Source of the DNA: Selaginella moellendorffii
Lineage: Eukaryota; Streptophyta; Lycopodiopsida; Selaginellales; Selaginellaceae
Direction of reading: 5' to 3'
NCBI RefSeq assembly: GCF_000143415.4
Contig: NW_003314349.1
Coordinates: 324,077 to 388,076, forward strand
Length of the DNA stretch: 64,000 nt
Positions 13,570 through 27,140 of this stretch are shown here, in pieces (position 1 is the first letter of the stretch; each line of letters begins with the position of its first letter). The notes under the pieces are model-generated. The model was not told the DNA's origin. It worked only from the letters and a program-made list of their open reading frames with translations, and did not search any database. A program made the position numbers and the translations under genes.

Positions 13570-16500
13570 GGCGCAAAATCTAGCAGGATGCTGAGCTACG
13601 TGCGAAGAAAATGCCTGTGTGGATAGATGGGAAGAGCTGCGGCCGAGAGATTTATAGCAGCGGCAACCACTTCTTCTCAGATACCCTAGACGATCAAAAG
13701 TAGCTCCTTCCTTGAGCCCTAGGACCAGTAACTTTGATAAGGGTAGGGCTAAAGCCATACTTTCCTTTTCGCCCACACGAACTTTACTTTCATAAGGTAT
13801 GCCTGAATGAATGCAGACCTTTTTCATTATAAGGTTTTTTATAATGACAGATTAAAGTACATTAATTTATGATGGCAGTTTTTGGGGTTGGCCACAACAA
13901 AACATTATACAAACATATGTGTATAGCAAATAATTTGTGATAGTAGTTTTAGGGGGAGGCATACCTTGGGTGGTGGTTTGGCAAACTTGCAAAATATATA
14001 TTAAAAAAAGACAAGTGTGCTTTAAATTATATAATATATATTTGTGAAATAATATTTTATACACAGCTTTTTTTTTATGCATGAGCATGCATTGGTGCAT
14101 GATATGTATGCATGCAAAATCCACTTTAGACATATGCAATTTTTTGTGTTGCATAAATTTCAACTCTATATCAATAAAGTTTGGACTTTGGGTTTAATGT
14201 TTTTCAATGCATGAGCTAAATTTTGAGTGTTTTATGGATGTCATAGGCTGAATTTGCCATTGCTGTGTATTTAAAACACTCTTTATGGTGAGTGTAAAGG
14301 AAAGCACTTTGTGAGTGAATTGGTTTTGGAACAAGTGAAATTTTGGCATAGGTGAGGATTAAATATAAAATAAAGAATCTTGCCTCCTTATTTGGAGTGG
14401 ACTAGTGTACCTTGTATTAGTATCTCAAGATAATAGGTTGGGAAAGATTTTATCCCCTCAAGAGTGTTATTGCAATTAAAACACTTTTGGAAGTGCTTCT
14501 CCCCCACTACAAAAACTTGATAAGGTGGGGGATTATATATGTTAATAGCGATGTAATATATAGAGTGAGCCAAGAAGTGGTAAGAGCTACATTACGTCAT
14601 GTTTGTCTGGAACAAATTTTACGAAGGAAATTGGAGTCAATTTTTCATGTGTGTTTCCATGTGGAGTCATCTATAGAGCTTTAATGTATTTAAAATAAGT
14701 TTCTCTTGCTATATTGAATTCATGGTTTTGTCGCAAACAACATATTACAAGCTAAAGTCTTGGGCTATCTATTATATAGAATCATTATTGCCAGTAAGTG
14801 TTTAAAAAGTGTCTAAATAATACTACACTAGTTTATATGTTTATCAGTGTAGAGAGTTATTATATTGTAAACTCTGAAATTTAAACTTCCCAAGAGGTCA
14901 CCTAACATAGTACTATTCAAACCCAAAAATATTTAACCCCAAGTATCCCAAAACCTTTAATCAATTGATAAAGGTGGTGCACTCTTATTTCTTTCTCTTT
15001 ATTTTTAAATCCTATGGATAATTTCTCAAATCATTCTATTTGGTTGTTTACATATATCACAAGTATATTTATGTTAAAGAACACTACCATAGGGTAATTT
15101 TACAATTTAGTTGACCAAAATGCATGCAAGGCAATTAGGCAAGAGTTCAATGGAATAAAGATGGATATAATGAATGTGTGGGAAGGCTATAATATAGTAT
15201 TTTTGAATGGTTTCTCAATTCACAATTAGGTGAAAACTATGCCTTTTAATATAATATCCATGCCACTCTCACAAAGAGGCATGGATATTGCTTTACACAT
15301 ATTTCAACAAAATTATTTTAACCAAAAGACCAAAGGGCAAGGTGGTGACAAGGTTTTATTTTACAACTTTTAACACATGTTCAATGTAGTATAGTCACAC
15401 TTTTGACAAATGACAATGTTTATAGTAGAGGTGGCTTAGTATTTCAAAATGATGATTCTGACTATAGAGTGTCATCACCTGATTAACATGAGGGATAACT
15501 GGCATGTTTATATCTTGCTTGAGGCCCTTTATGCCAAATTTACCCAACAGCTTCACAAACACATAAACATTTGAAATTTGTATATAGTGCACACTCTAAA
15601 AAACAAGGCATGGATATTGCCTTACATATGTTTTAGTAAGATTATTTTAACTGAAAGACCAAAGGGCAAGATAGTGATAAGGTTTTATTTTACAACTTCT
15701 AATACATATTCGTAGTATAGTTACACCTCTAACCTCAAAAGGCATTGTCAAACTAAACAATAACAAAAGTGTACCAAAATCGCTCCAGTCACTTGATGGT
15801 TTGTTTTTTTCCAAGAGTTAATAGGCCTCCACAATCACACATATGAAAGCAATGTGGAAGGCCTTGAGTTCAACCACCAAGTTATGATACACCTTTCACT
15901 CATGCTAAAAGTTGGACATTTCTTAGGCCATAATATATTATATAAAGAAAATAATATTAGTCTTTTGTATGTTATTATATTTATCAAAATTGCTATCACA
16001 TAAACTTTATAACTTATAAAATGTTTTTGCAAAAATCCCCACCTAGACTCTACCGAACAATATTTACTCTATTCAATACTATGTTTTCCCCAAAACACTC
16101 TAACACTCATTGTATAAACCACTCAACACTCATCAAAGAGAGGCAATTGTTCTATTTTATATCTTAATTTGTGTGTAAATTACTCTATATCACGATATTG
16201 GTCCCCAACCTTTAAACTTGAGGAGCAAGTTGCCACCTTGAAAAGGTGTGGCTCCACATCTATTGGTCGCAATGATTGGCCATACTCATATTGAAAGACT
16301 TGGATAGTAATTTACTACCCAACACCAAGGAATTCCATCTCTGTTGCAAAGTGATAAAGCATGCTCAATTTCATGGTTGTCATTAACATATTGCAGCCTT
16401 AAAGAATGCCCTCACCTCCATAAGAACCTCCCAGATGCAATCACACAACCACTCCTAATTGGTAAAATGTCTATCTCTACCATCAAATGTCTCCAATAAA

Positions 16501-19500
16501 TGTTTCAAATATATATTTGACAAGTTTGGGTTATTTCACATATCAAAATTTTGAGTCAAATACATTTGTAATATTTTATCAAAAGCATGAGAACCCATAA
16601 GAATAAAATTATTTATAGTCATGGGGACAATGAGATGATTCTATTGAGTTTTTGACCCCAAGGTCCTTTCTTCAAGAATAGAAGGGATAGAAGAGAAGAA
16701 TCTAGGTCTCTGTCAAGCATGAGTGCAACAGTGTGGATCCTCCAATGGCATCTCCACAGCACACTCCCATAAAAAATCACATAGACAGAGGTGCTCTGTC
16801 CTAATCTTTGGCATGATTGTTAGCTAGAGCGTTTCTCCTTGAGCAGCTCATCTAGCTCACCACACTATCATCAACATGTCCTTGGAAAATCACCACCTTT
16901 CCCATAAAAAGTTTATCTACCACCTCCACTTGTACCTTGATTTTGTATTTGGTACTTGTTGGGGAGAGTCTAGAGCAGTAGAGCCATCCTTGGAGCCACC
17001 AGGAAGAGTGCTCCTCATCCATTGTCTTGATCTGCACCCAATAATCAAGATGTATAGTAAATTTAAAAAGTAAGATTATTAGAATTCATCTTAGCCTTTA
17101 ATTATGCTATAAATTCTATTCCCAACAATCAAAAGTAATATTCTGGGAATATTTTAAGCACTCCCAGTATTCTAACCTGCTTTATAGTGCATGTTTTCCT
17201 AATAGAAGAAAGTATGCAAGTTGACAATGCAATCAGTACACAAAAAAATTTATGGTTTGCTGATAAACTTGCTGGATTGATTTTATTGGTGTTTTTCAAG
17301 ACTGAAGGCCCAGTGTCACAAGTCCTAGTGGCATCCCATTTTCCCTTATGCAGCATGCATGTTTGTAGGCCCTAAGTCCTAATTAAGCTCCATAACTTGC
17401 TAGGCACCCATAAGGCTCATCTATGTTCCGCATAATTTAGAAAGCTAGAGTGAGCCAACAAGTTGACAATGCAGCAGATTTGAATATGGCAAATTTAAAA
17501 TGGAGCAACTCCCATGCTTCTACCATCCAAGTAGCAGCAAGTTTTGTTATAAAGTTTTTGTTTATACCTTTACCACAAACAGTTGGATAATATATTATAA
17601 AGCAACATATCAGTGGATCTATATAATCCTGTGGTATGTGACATAAATTTATTATGAAATGCCTAATGTTTTGAACTTGATATAAATATTGTATTACTTA
17701 TGAGTTTTGGAATGGTGAATATGTACAATGGTGACATCCTTGGACTAAGACCAAGCAGAAGTAGCATGTAAAATATTTAAAACACAATAGTAAAATAAAA
17801 TATTATGGAGGATTTAGATATCTTAAATTCAAGATCAATCTCTAGAAAATCTGAGCACCACCAAGTTAGTCAAAATTACTAATTATTAACATTAAAGGAT
17901 TCTAGTCATGATCTTGTTCACTATAATTGTCAAGAAGCTTATCACATAAAAAGTTTAACACACAAATCCAAAAGTGACAAATATATATCATTAATATTTG
18001 AGACTTAGGAATCAAAATTAAAATAAAAGTGTGTTCTTTGATTGGTCCAAAATTTAATTGTACTTTGAATTAATTATATTCAGTCACAAGAAACCCATGC
18101 AGTTCTTAACTAATTATAAACATTCACTATGTATAGAGCATTCTCATCACAGTAAAATAATATACATAGCATAAGTATGTATGATCATATTATTTAAAAC
18201 CATTATGTATGTATGAAAAACATAGTATAAGATACCAACTTGAAGCATAAACTACCAATGCAAGATCAGCTACTCTTATGAAAATAATTTGATGTGCTAT
18301 GCAGCAACATTTGGTTTTCTTTTGATTTTTATGAATTTATAATAAAAATAAAATTTTAATAAATATTTAAGAATAAAAATATAAAGAGAATATTAAAAAG
18401 AAATAATGTGTTGATTGAAAAACTTTAATAGTAACCACCACTTGATTCAACAACCTTGCATTTCCATTTCGGGATTTTCCATATAGCCAAAAAAGAAATC
18501 TGGCTCAAGAGACCATATTGCGCTTCTCCATTCTTTAAAATATCTTCTTGACTTCCACATTAGGAGCAATGCCTCTTGCATCATGTTAGTGATGATCAAG
18601 TGGGATAGCTCCTTGCCTAGGATAGTAAATTGAGTTTGCATCATGGAAATGGTGAAAAAATACAACACATAAACACTAACTCAAGCTTTAGGGAAGAATT
18701 CCATCGCTACCTATGAAGAACTCAAATAGCAGGGTGTGAGATTGAGCAAAAAGAGCATTTTTTACCAATGTTGACTATGGACCCTTGAGCCATTAAAATC
18801 ACTTCCAATTGCACACTTATGATTGGCGCCATCATGCCATTACCTAGATGAAGAAACAAAGCATAAGCTTCAGAGGTAGAAGAAGAGTGAGCTTGCCAAG
18901 CTGGATCCTAATGCTAATGTCACTACCAAGGTCATTGGATTGCACATACCATTCTCTTTAGCCTTACCCACTCTTCTCCATGGTGCTGCCAATGACAATT
19001 AGAAAGCTACTCAAATTTAATTTAAAATAATGGTCTGTAAGGCAGAATATTAACATTTAAATTTGATTAAAAACTTAGAGAAAATTTTAACCTAGATTGA
19101 GGATTATTCTATATCTGAAGTCCAAACGGCTTAGTTCTTAATGTTTTATGATACATAAAATATAAGAATATGTATAAAAAAACATTAAGTACTAAGCTGT
19201 TACAATAATTCTGTATTATAGATTTGCATTTTCATAAAATTTTTGATATTTAAAATAAGTTATTAAAAGCCCAAATAACATTATCATTGTAAGAAATGAA
19301 AAATAAATTTTATATTCTTATAGTTTCAAAACACAGCCAATACCTTTATTAAATGTCTTTGTTGGCCATAAGATCTCCTTTCCTCCATATATTAAGTTGC
19401 AATCAATATCTAATTATGTGAAGGTAGATTCATGGAGAAGTGAACTTTGAATAAAGGTAGAGAGAGTGTTTTGTTTTTAATCATACTGTAACTTGAGTAC

Positions 19501-20390
19501 AACTTCTATGATTATAGTTTATGCATAATAATTGATGATAGTTTTATCCAAAATAGCTAAGTGTGGTCTTGAATAATTTAAGACTGGAGAGCTATGAATT
19601 TTAGTATTTAAATTTTGGTAATAATAATGTCATTATATTTTGATGCAATTCATATTAAATACAAGTTTAAGTATTTATTATAATTTTATAAAAATATTAA
19701 ATCAAATATATAGCCATTATATCTATAGGTTTAATATTAAATCTGAACCATTGATAAGAATATGTCTAAGAATATGTCTAAGAATAAATACACTCATGTC
19801 CAAACACAAATGTGATTTTTTATTTATAGAGATTAGAAACTGTGATGATAATAAATATTGATGTGGTATATTTTTGTAACCACTTATTAAAGAAAAAAGC
19901 AAAAACATTACACTTACCAGTATTTTTTGGTGTGATACTTTCTTGTCTATGAATGTTGAAAATCATAATTAATTCTCCAAGTTATGTGGATTATAGTTTC
20001 TAAAAAATAAGTTGAAAGTAATTTTGACAAACATGAAAGTAAATTTCAAAAGCATAAATACAATCATAGCATAGAAGAGTAGAAGTTTAGAATTGAACAT
20101 AATTATATTGAATGTTTTTAGTTTTAGTGGCTAATCACCTAATTTCTATTTTTAATAGATTTAAAAACTAGTAATTATCAATTTATAGGAACAATCATTT
20201 ATAATGATTGTTGGGTACATATAATTGTTGGGTTGGTTATATGATTCGTTACACAACCACTCTATAATTCATATATGGATGCCTCACTATCATACTATGC
20301 AAAAAGATTATACATCTCTTACTTTATTTCCAAAAAATATATATTGAAAGTAATAAACTTTACAATGGCAAAATAAACAAATGGGGCCCC
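13570..20390. other. AT-rich intergenic region, no gene recognised
   Basis: The first 250 bases are the probable DHAR promoter. Beyond about 13850 the sequence turns abruptly AT-rich. Open frames here are under 75 codons and match nothing I recognise. One internal duplication (15281-15727) suggests old repeats. No RNA gene was seen. Confidence 0.5.
15281..15727 (+). repeat. Imperfect direct repeat of about 115 bp
   Basis: Copies at about 15281-15394 and 15608-15727 both begin GGCATGGATATTGC(T/C)TTACA. They share AAAGACCAAAGGGCAAG and GGTTTTATTTTACAACTT, and end near a GTAGTATAGT(C/T)ACAC block. They differ at many positions, so the duplication is old. Confidence 0.65.
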
Positions 20391-20397
20391 TCAATCT

Positions 20398-20860
20398 ATG
20401 GTGATTGTTTCCACCTTCTCCTCTGATGGACACGTTGATCGTGCCGGATTTGCAACACCACTTTGCGGGGCTGGACGGGTCAGCCCAGATTCCAGTGTTT
20501 TGGTTTGCTTCAGCACCATCAGCGATAGCGTATGCTCGCTCTCCGACAATCTGTGCAAGACAATGCAGCAGTGGAGCATCAATCTCCTCATCCTAGTGCT
20601 GTTTAGTAGTTTGGGATGCTCAATCCCCGGCTCAGTGAGGCCCAGAAATTCCAACTCTCCTGGGTGCTCGAGCAGCTCTTCCTCCAGCATTGCCTGGACG
20701 AGAGGCTGGAGTGCCCGGATCGCGGTTCCCGGATCTTCGTCAACTATCTCGTCGAGGTTCTCAAGCTAGCGACGACAGCGGTGGTTGGAGAGGGAGGAGA
20801 TTTGGAGTCAGAGTCACAGTAGCAGCAGCACCACCAGTGAGAAGATCTCAAGGTCACCAG
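20398..20860 (+). pseudogene. Broken inverted partial copy of the RING/U-box-like gene at 21367-22302
   Basis: The plus strand here reproduces about the first half of the minus-strand gene at 21367-22302. It can be followed from DLQHHFAGLDGSAQIPVFW through ISDSV-SLSDNLCKTM-QWSINLL and LNPRLSEAQ(K)FQL to CPDRGSRI, LVEVLK and GEGGDLESESQ. Small deletions (for example after PVFW and in the middle) shift the frame, and an in-frame TAG ends the last part. The copy stops abruptly at a GAGAAGATCTCAAGG block. It is an inverted, truncated duplicate about 0.5 kb from its parent. Confidence 0.85.
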
Positions 20861-21366
20861 ATTTCTCCTTTAATATTTATTTTGCCTCTTTATGTAAAGA
20901 GTTTAAGCTTCTTAATCTTCATAATTAATCATCTTGACTAGCTACATGGCACTCTTCCATGATGCTACTTGGATATCTAAATCCTCCATAACAAGTGGAA
21001 GATATATTATATTTTACTATTGTATTTTAAATTTTTTACATGCTAGGTCTTAGTCTAACAATAGTCACCACTGTGCATATTCAACGCTCACAAGTAAAAC
21101 AATTTTTATTTCAAGCTCAAAAAATATATGGGGTGTCACCGACAAATACGCATGTATGTAATAATTGATTCAAATAAATTTTTAAATATATGCATGAATA
21201 TATTTGGGATATTTTAAACAAATAAAAATGCAAACAATCACGGTTTGTGTCACTGTTCGTGTATACAGGAGCTAAAAATCTTTGTTTGACAATGTTTGCC
21301 TTTCCTAGTCCTCTCTCTCTCTCTCTGCAAGTTGGTAAAGTTGGATTGGATCCTACCTAGTGTGTG
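20861..21366. other. AT-rich spacer between the inverted copies
   Basis: AT-rich, with a short (CT)n run at about 21311-21326. No gene seen. It is the 3' flank of the gene that ends at 21367. Confidence 0.4.
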
Positions 21367-22302
21367 TCAAGATAGTCGATACACGTCCATGGGTGTGACG
21401 ACGCTCCTCGTCTCCGGACTGATTGGAACTTGCGGCTTCGCTAACCATTTGTACAGCGCCGTGCCCCTGTAAAGAAACGCATGATCGTCGCCACCGCTTC
21501 TAGAGCTGCTGCTCTGGATCACCGCCACCACGTCGAGGCTCACCTTGCCACTGGATTGGAGCAGCAATGGCTCCAGAGTGATGGAGCAAACCGGCGACGC
21601 CATCAATCTCCGCTGCTCCTGGGCGATGGCCGACCCTACAAGATCTTCGTCCCTGTCCCTCGTGAGAGCGACGAGCACCGCCCTTCTCACCGACGCTGGC
21701 ATCGCCGCTACGTACATGTGATCGATCCCAAACTCCTGGCAGAGAATTCTCGCGGCCTTGAGATCTTCTCGCTGCTGCTGCTGCTGTGACTCCGACTCCA
21801 AATCTCCTCCCTCCCCAGCCACTGCTGCCGTTGATCTGGAAGCTAGACCCTTGAGAACCTCGACGAGATACGTGACGAGGATCCGGGAGCCGCGATCCGG
21901 GCACGCCAGCGCGATCAATCCCTTCATCAGCCTCTCGTCCAGCCAGTGCTGGAGGAAGAGCTGCTCGAGCGCCCGGGTGATGGCGGACAAGAGCTGGAAT
22001 TGCTGGGCCTCGCTGAGCCGGGGATTGAGCATCACCATCCCGCTAAACAGCACCTGGACGAGCAGATTGATGCTCCACTGCCGCATTGTCTTGCACAGAT
22101 TGTCGGAGAGAGAGCGCACGCTATCGCTGATGGTGCTGAAGCAAAGCTTCCCCAGCCAAAACACTGGAATCTGGGCTGACCCGTCCAGCACCGCAAAGTG
22201 GTGTTGCAAATCCACGCCCACCAGCGGTGCGATCACTGTGTCGATTGAGGAAAAGGCGACATTCCAGCACGCCCTGTAGTGTGAGTGTGATCCGGCATCC
22301 AT
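21367..22302 (-). CDS. Unknown protein with a C-terminal RING/U-box-like domain
   Basis: A single 311-residue open frame starting at the ATG at 22302; an in-frame GTG lies two codons upstream. The N-terminal two thirds look helical and are not recognised. A Gln run (about residues 172-177) precedes the last part. The C-terminal 75 residues resemble a zinc-free U-box or degenerate RING: PVCSITLEPLL, then FLYRGTALYKWL, then PETRSVVTPMDVYRL, the positions where U-boxes have CPITLE, Y-x-x-x-x-L-x-x-WL and P-x-TR. By analogy it could be an E3-ligase-like protein, but this rests on motif shape only. A broken inverted copy lies at 20398-20860, so this is probably the functional parent. Confidence 0.75.
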   Translation of the reverse strand: MDAGSHSHYRACWNVAFSSIDTVIAPLVGVDLQHHFAVLDGSAQIPVFWLGKLCFSTISDSVRSLSDNLCKTMRQWSINLLVQVLFSGMVMLNPRLSEAQQFQLLSAITRALEQLFLQHWLDERLMKGLIALACPDRGSRILVTYLVEVLKGLASRSTAAVAGEGGDLESESQQQQQREDLKAARILCQEFGIDHMYVAAMPASVRRAVLVALTRDRDEDLVGSAIAQEQRRLMASPVCSITLEPLLLQSSGKVSLDVVAVIQSSSSRSGGDDHAFLYRGTALYKWLAKPQVPISPETRSVVTPMDVYRLS

Positions 22303-22788
22303 ATCCACTCAAGAGAAAAGGAATATAAAAAGAGAGAGATAACCTAACCACCTATGGCCCCCTGGCGATTGCAACCATTTCTTCCCGGTGGCGATCCCAT
22401 TGGCAGCGATTTCCCAGCGGCGCCGCGCTCATCGCCTCCGCTCCTCCTCCTCCACGCCGCCGCCGCGCCGCCACCTCTCCATTCCAATGTGACCCCTTCG
22501 CTAGCCCTAGTCATTTGGATGAGAACAGAACCACGTGGCGCCGCCGCATTGGCCTGCGGCGTCAACACAACGCGTCCACTTTCCATTGGCCCGCCATAGA
22601 TCAAATTTCTGCCTAGTGGCGGGAGCGCGCATCCAACGGCGGAGATTCAACTGGGCCCCGATTGGCGCGCGAAACAGTTGACGGCGGGGATTGGATTAAT
22701 GCCACAGATCCAACCGCTGTCGTTTGCCCTTCTTGTTCTTTGTTTGTCCTTCGTCCTCCTCTCGCCCTCTCTTTCGCCGCGCGCAACC
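22303..22788. other. Intergenic: leader of the RING/U-box-like gene and 3' flank of the kinase gene
   Basis: GC-rich in part (22354-22600), with a minus-strand open frame of 86 codons that is probably chance. Both flanking genes run on the minus strand, so this must hold the promoter of the gene that starts at 22302. Confidence 0.4.
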
Positions 22789-25700
22789 TCAAGATAGAAT
22801 TCCCAGGCCCTTCATCGTTTTCGTCAGCTCCTCCAGATTCAATGGCTTGGTCAGGTACGCGTCCATTCCAACCCCTTTGCACTTTTGCTCGTCGCTGGCC
22901 ATGGCGTGCGCCGTGAGGGCAATTATGGGAACTCGACAAGCGCTACCACTGTTTTCGCTGGCTTTGCTGCTCAATCCACCCTCCAATTCGCGTATGCGAG
23001 CCGTCGCGGCATAGCCATCCATGACAGGCATCTGCAAATCCACCAGTAGATCAGAGAAAAAAATCGCGACAAAGAGATGGATAGATAGATTCCACCGCAA
23101 TCCAGTCCAGGAGCAAACAAACTGAGAAAAACAGAGGATTTTTTCCATACCTGACAATCCATGAGAACTAGATCCATTCTCCGCTTTTGCTGCACTGGAT
23201 CGGGACTGCATGGATCATCTGCCAAGCTCGCAGCGATGGAGCTGACAGCCTCCTCGCCATTGGCAGCGAGCTCCACGATCGCTCCCTCTCGCTCCAGCAT
23301 CGCTTTGGTCACCTTTTGGAGCAGCACCGTGTCCTCCACCACCAGGATTCGCAGCTCCGCCAAGCTCCCACTTCTCCCCTTCCCAGCGTCACCATCCTCG
23401 CTCTCATCCACATCGCCGCCACTCCGCCGCCGCTCCTCCGCCAGCCCACGCTGTTGCTGGTGCTGATCCAGCGACAGCCTGGAGAGCTCCTGCGCCGATC
23501 CACTCCGGCTCCGCGAAGAAAAGGAGGATCTTTTCTCGCAGCTCGGCCTCTTGGCGTTGCTCCACCGCTGCTGCTCCGCCACCAAGTGCTCAAAGTGCTG
23601 CCCCTGGAGCTCCTCCACCAGCGCCGCCAGCCGCGAGCTATGGACGGGCTTGTGGACGATGAGATCGCTCCGGCTGTGGAGCGTCTGCCACACGAGATTG
23701 GTCGTGTCGGCCGAGAAGATCCAGCTTATGTGCACGCACTTGCCACTCCCTCGCGAGCTCCGGACGAGCTCGTCCAGCTCCATCCGGAACTTGGTGGTGA
23801 TGGAGGCATTCCCTTCTGGGAAGAGCGCCGTATCCAGCATCGCCAGGCACACCACGCTCCTCCCTCGCGGCGAAGGCGATGATCTCGCGTTGCTCTCGGT
23901 GGTGATATCCAGTGACGAGTCCGCGGAGCAAACGCTCGTTCGATCCGCGAGAGCTCGCTCCAGGCTCGGGATGATGCTCTGCCACTGCGAGACCTCGCAG
24001 ACCTGTGCTGCTCCTTTGTTTTGCATCCACAGGGATACAAACTTCCGGCCAAGCTCGCCCGCCATCGCCAAAACCACCTGGAGGTTCTGTCCCTCGAGTC
24101 CGTCAACCCGGGCAGCGTTTTCCAAGAGCTGGCTCTCTTCTCCGAAAGATTGCTGGTGCGAGCCGTTGCGACGCAAGCCCGAGTGTGTAGTCTGGATATC
24201 CCTGCTCGACGCCTTCTGGAAGAGGAGATTAAACTTGAAGAGCGTTCCTGGGCCGTCTTTGTTGGCGACTTTGATCTGGCCTCCCATCATATGCACCTGG
24301 GAAGAAAGAAAAACGAGATTTTTATGCGAGGATCGATCGAAGAACTTGATGTTGGCTTACCAGGGAGCGAACGATCGCTAGGCCCAGCCCGGTTCCTCCA
24401 TACGTGCAGTGGACTTTGGAGCTCCCCTGGACAAAGTTTCGAAACACTGCCTCGCGTCGCGACTGCGGGATTCCTTGTCCGGTGTCGTCCACTTCGAACT
24501 CGAACTCGAGAGTGTCACTGCTGCTGCCCTGTGATCGAGCCGGGATCTGCGAGGACCTGTTGCTACTGCTGCTGCTAGTCCTCAAGCAGCTGACGAAAGT
24601 TTTCTGGAACCAGCGGCCGGACCGCCGGCTCGCGCTCGCCACCCAGCTCTGCGAGGAGGATTGCTTGGGAAAAGCTCGGAGAATCACGTAGCCGCGGCTC
24701 GTGAACTTGACACCGTTGCTGAGGAGATCGCACAGGAGCTGCTTCACTCGTCCAGCGTCGCCTCGCACCCACCGCACTAGCTCGATGCTGTCGTCCGGCA
24801 GCTCCAGCACCACTTCGATGCCTTTCTTGGCCCCTACCACCGCGAAGATGTCCACTGCCTCCTCCAAGACTTTGATGAGGTCGAAGTCCGCCACCTCCAG
24901 CTCCAGCTTGCCAACCTCGGCCTTGCTCATGTCTAGAATCGAGTTTAGAATCCCTGCGAGAAGAATAAAACGATTTTTCTCGTCATCCAAGCTTGAGAAG
25001 GAGATGATCTCTCACCTAGAAGAGTTGTAGCGCAAGTTTTCATTTGTAGCATGTTGGACTCGAGCTCCACCGAGAGGCGCTCCTTGTGAGACAGGCACAG
25101 ATCGATCAAGCCGATGATGGCAGCGAGAGGAGTCCGGAGGTCGTGGCTCATGTTGGCGAAGAAGAGCTTCTTGTGGTTGCTCCGTTTCTCGGCGAGCTTG
25201 GTGGCTTTCACCTGTGCGATGTAGGATTGCTCCACTCTCATGGAGATGCTCACTCCCTTTGTGAGCATCACCACGAGGCAGCACCCCATCAGCACCGTCG
25301 CGAGAGCAATGCCGAGGAAAATCATCCCCAGAGTGTGCAGCCGAGCGTCCAGTCCAATCTCCAAGCTCCTCACCGAGATGATCAACACGGCAACCTTTCA
25401 GCTCACGTAGAGTTAGCGAAGAAAAAAGAGAGAAAAGAACGCAAACAACGTAGAACTTTGAGAAAAGAGAAAGAGAAAAGCGCAATCAGCGAAGAACTTC
25501 GTCAAGAAAGGAGAAGAAAAACGATGGCTTACCAGATTTTGTCCAATGCTTGACAATGGCACCGTATTCACGTGATAGTGAACGCCATCCACCAAAACGT
25601 TCTCAAAGTGCCGAGGAGACGAAGCCAAGCTCGAGTTTACTCGATCCAAAAACGAAGATATCCTCGCCACCAGCGCGTCGCTCGAGTCCCTGGCGAGTGG

Positions 25701-27140
25701 AATCGTAAAGTTGGCTCGATCCACGTCCCCGACTGCGTAGCTCGATCCATATATCCCGACCAAGCGGCCATCGTCCGTCATGAGGAACATATGCTGCTGG
25801 AAAGCATCCACTTGACGCATCATGTTCTCGAAAGATCTCGTCACAAAAGCCACGCCGCTGGTTCTCGAGCTCGATCTCACGGCTTGCATTCCCAAGAGTG
25901 ACAAACTCCCGGACGAGTCGGCCGTGATGTCCCAGAAGATCTTTCCACTCGTGTCGTTGAGAGCTGCCTGGTAGAGAGACGAGCGAGCGGTGTAGAACAG
26001 GCATGGCGATGGCGTCTGCGCTTGCTCGACCTTCCCCGTGACCGGATGAACTAGTTGGCGAAACCATCGAAAGGAGTCCCGCGAGACACACGACTTTCGG
26101 TGCGTGGAGTTCGAGTTTCCAGTGGACGAGAAGAAGTAGGCGTCGTCGCTCCTGCTGGAGTTCGAGTCGGCAAAGGCCATGAAAGAGAGATCCCGAGTGA
26201 AGAATCCGGCAGCGCTGCTGCCCGGCCTCATGAAGTAGCCAGTCCACAGCAAGCTCTTGAGCTGGAACGAGAGAAAGTTAGCAGGAAATCCATAGAACTC
26301 GCGATAGAACTCGTGAGCTTTCTTTCACTCGTACCTGAGGAGGGGAGGATGTCAAGCTCGCGTTGGACGCCGAGAGGAGGCGACAAAGAAGCGACACCGA
26401 AGTGGAAGTGTAGTTTAGAGCGAAATCCAGCGGCTTCTCGATGTCAAACGCAGCCTCGGTTCGCAAAGAAGCAACGAGAGGAGCGATGGATCGTCGAATC
26501 TGGCTCGAGGCAACGTACCACGCGCTCACGGTGAGTATAGTCACGAGCAACACCAGCATCACCTGGAAGAACACGAAGAACACGATTAGCTCTCTTCGAT
26601 TCTTCCGTGTTTCGCGGGAACACGCCAAGAATCGCTACGAAACAAAGAGGACGACGAAAAGATAAAGACAAGAGAAAGTTGGCGTACCATGAGGGCGATG
26701 CGAGGGAAGAGCATGGGATCGCTCGCTACTTGCTGCCAATGCGATCGCTTCATCGCCCACTCGCGCAAGATCTCCAGAGAAAATCTTCTCAAAGGTGGCG
26801 GCGGCGGCGGTGGCGGCGGTGGCGGCCGGGGCGGCGATGGCGCTTCTTCGTTTCCATTTCCCTGGTTCTCTCGCGCGGCGCCGCTCTCCAGCCCATTCAA
26901 ATCTGCCGAAAGATTCCCAGAGAAGTGGCTGGAGATCGTCGCGTTGATCGTGGAGAGGCGGGGACTATCCGGCGTGGAATCACTCTCGTAGAACTGGTGG
27001 CTGGAGCTGCTAATGCGAAGAACACCCATGGGATCGCCTCTCATGCCCAGCGAGCTACATTCCAAGCAGCGGGAGGCCATGGATTGGCACAAGCGTCCCC
27101 AGTAAGCATCCTCTTCTCCTCCCGCCGCCGGCTCGCCCAT
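22789..27140 (-). CDS. CKI1-like: CKI1-like hybrid sensor histidine kinase, seven exons
   Basis: Membrane histidine kinase of the two-component (cytokinin-type) phosphorelay. Minus-strand exons 27140-26688, 26562-26335, 26261-25533, 25394-25016, 24953-24361, 24296-23151 and 23031-22789 join with GT-AG introns into 1256 residues. The order is a cytosolic N-terminus with a polyproline run (about 107-120), TM1 (about 152-169), an extracytosolic domain without a recognisable CHASE motif, TM2 (about 492-516), then the H box FFANMSHDLRTPLAA with His near 554. The ATPase part has LLSNGVKFT, DDTGQGIP and GGTGLGLAI. The receiver has LVVED, phosphoacceptor Asp (about 1174) in LMDCQMPVMDG, split by the last intron, and Lys in LTKPLN (about 1238). 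The CKI1 assignment rests on the extracytosolic pattern (DLSFMAF, WFRQLV, VTGK) and on insertions between N box and G1. CKI1 proteins signal without binding cytokinin. Confidence 0.92.

Noticed and set aside
23187-24578. Several plus-strand open frames of 180-280 codons over the histidine kinase
   Set aside because: All are antisense to conserved kinase and receiver exons and have low-complexity translations.
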